A DNA stretch of 5,734 nucleotides, from contig JAJXWC010000156.1 of NCBI GenBank assembly GCA_021781855.1, positions 1 through 5,734 of the forward strand, in the 5' to 3' direction. The notes below the pieces were generated by a model. It was not told the DNA's origin and made no database searches. It saw nothing but the letters and a program-made list of their open reading frames with translations. This document shows, piece by piece, positions 5,646 through 5,734 of the stretch. The stretch's first letter is position 1. Every line of letters starts with the position of its first letter. The position numbers and the translations under genes were made by a program. Origin of the DNA: Bacillota bacterium. Its GTDB lineage: Bacteria; Bacillota; Bacilli; Lactobacillales; Streptococcaceae.

Positions 5646-5654
5646 ATATTGTAT

Positions 5655-5687
5655 AATAGTATTTACAAATAAGTAAATACTATTTTT
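5655..5687 (+). terminator. dedA terminator (AT-rich hairpin)
   Basis: A 12-bp perfect stem, AATAGTATTTAC (5655-5666) with GTAAATACTATT (5673-5684), has an AAATAA loop and is followed by TTT and then ATTTT. It begins 10 bp after the dedA stop. The stem has few G-C pairs, and a TATAAT (5652-5657) overlaps its left arm, so it could instead be a promoter plus operator for a gene beyond the window. A terminator is more likely because the matching -35 position (GACGTA) is poor. Confidence 0.65.
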
Positions 5688-5709
5688 ATTTTGGATAATT
5701 CAATTTAAC

Positions 5710-5724
5710 CTAGCAAGTGCTTGC
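5710..5724 (+). repeat. Copy 2 of the palindromic intergenic repeat
   Basis: CTAGCAAGTGCTTGC is the exact reverse complement of 1354-1368. Here the palindrome is slightly longer (AGCAAG tg CTTGCT, 5712-5725). Bases 5688-5734 hold nothing else I can support. Confidence 0.5.
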
Positions 5725-5734
5725 TTATCCCATA

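Overview
The window looks like chromosomal DNA from a low-GC Gram-positive lactic acid bacterium, most likely a Lactococcus. The grounds are a GlnP with two substrate-binding domains fused to the permease, a HicD-type dehydrogenase, T-rich factor-independent terminators, TTGNNN-N17-TANAAT promoters and a GlnR-type operator. From memory, the proteins resemble but do not equal those of L. lactis, so a different Lactococcus species is my inference. I see no insertion sequence, CRISPR array, phage gene, tRNA or rRNA.

Layout. Bases 2-94 are the C-terminal tail of an unidentified, probably membrane-associated protein, closed by a strong terminator (127-154). A promoter and a leader of about 100 nt, with two mutually exclusive hairpins and a 16-codon upstream ORF, precede hicD (272-1186, +), an L-2-hydroxyisocaproate dehydrogenase. 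A 408-nt gap (1187-1594) separates hicD from the convergent glnPQ operon. It holds a possible protein-coding remnant on the minus strand, a copy of a palindromic repeat, and a 15-bp terminator hairpin usable from both sides. The operon reads glnP (4500-2353, -), then glnQ (2338-1595, -), 14 bp apart, and encodes a glutamine/glutamate/asparagine ABC importer. Its control region (4528-4609) has an extended -10 promoter, an exact match to the GlnR box consensus TGTNA-N7-TNACA, and a CodY-like box. A structured, locally GC-richer stretch with no convincing gene (about 4641-4913) follows. Then comes dedA (4989-5645, +), a DedA-family membrane protein with its own promoter, a palindrome just after the inferred transcription start, and a terminator. 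The window ends in a second, inverted copy of the palindromic repeat.

Function. The genes are mostly housekeeping. GlnPQ imports amide and acidic amino acids under apparent nitrogen control. HicD reduces branched-chain 2-oxo acids formed by transamination, linking amino acid catabolism to NAD+ regeneration. DedA probably serves envelope lipid-carrier handling. The less ordinary content is regulatory: the hicD leader, the glnP operator cluster, and the structured region between glnP and dedA. I found no previously undescribed multi-gene system.
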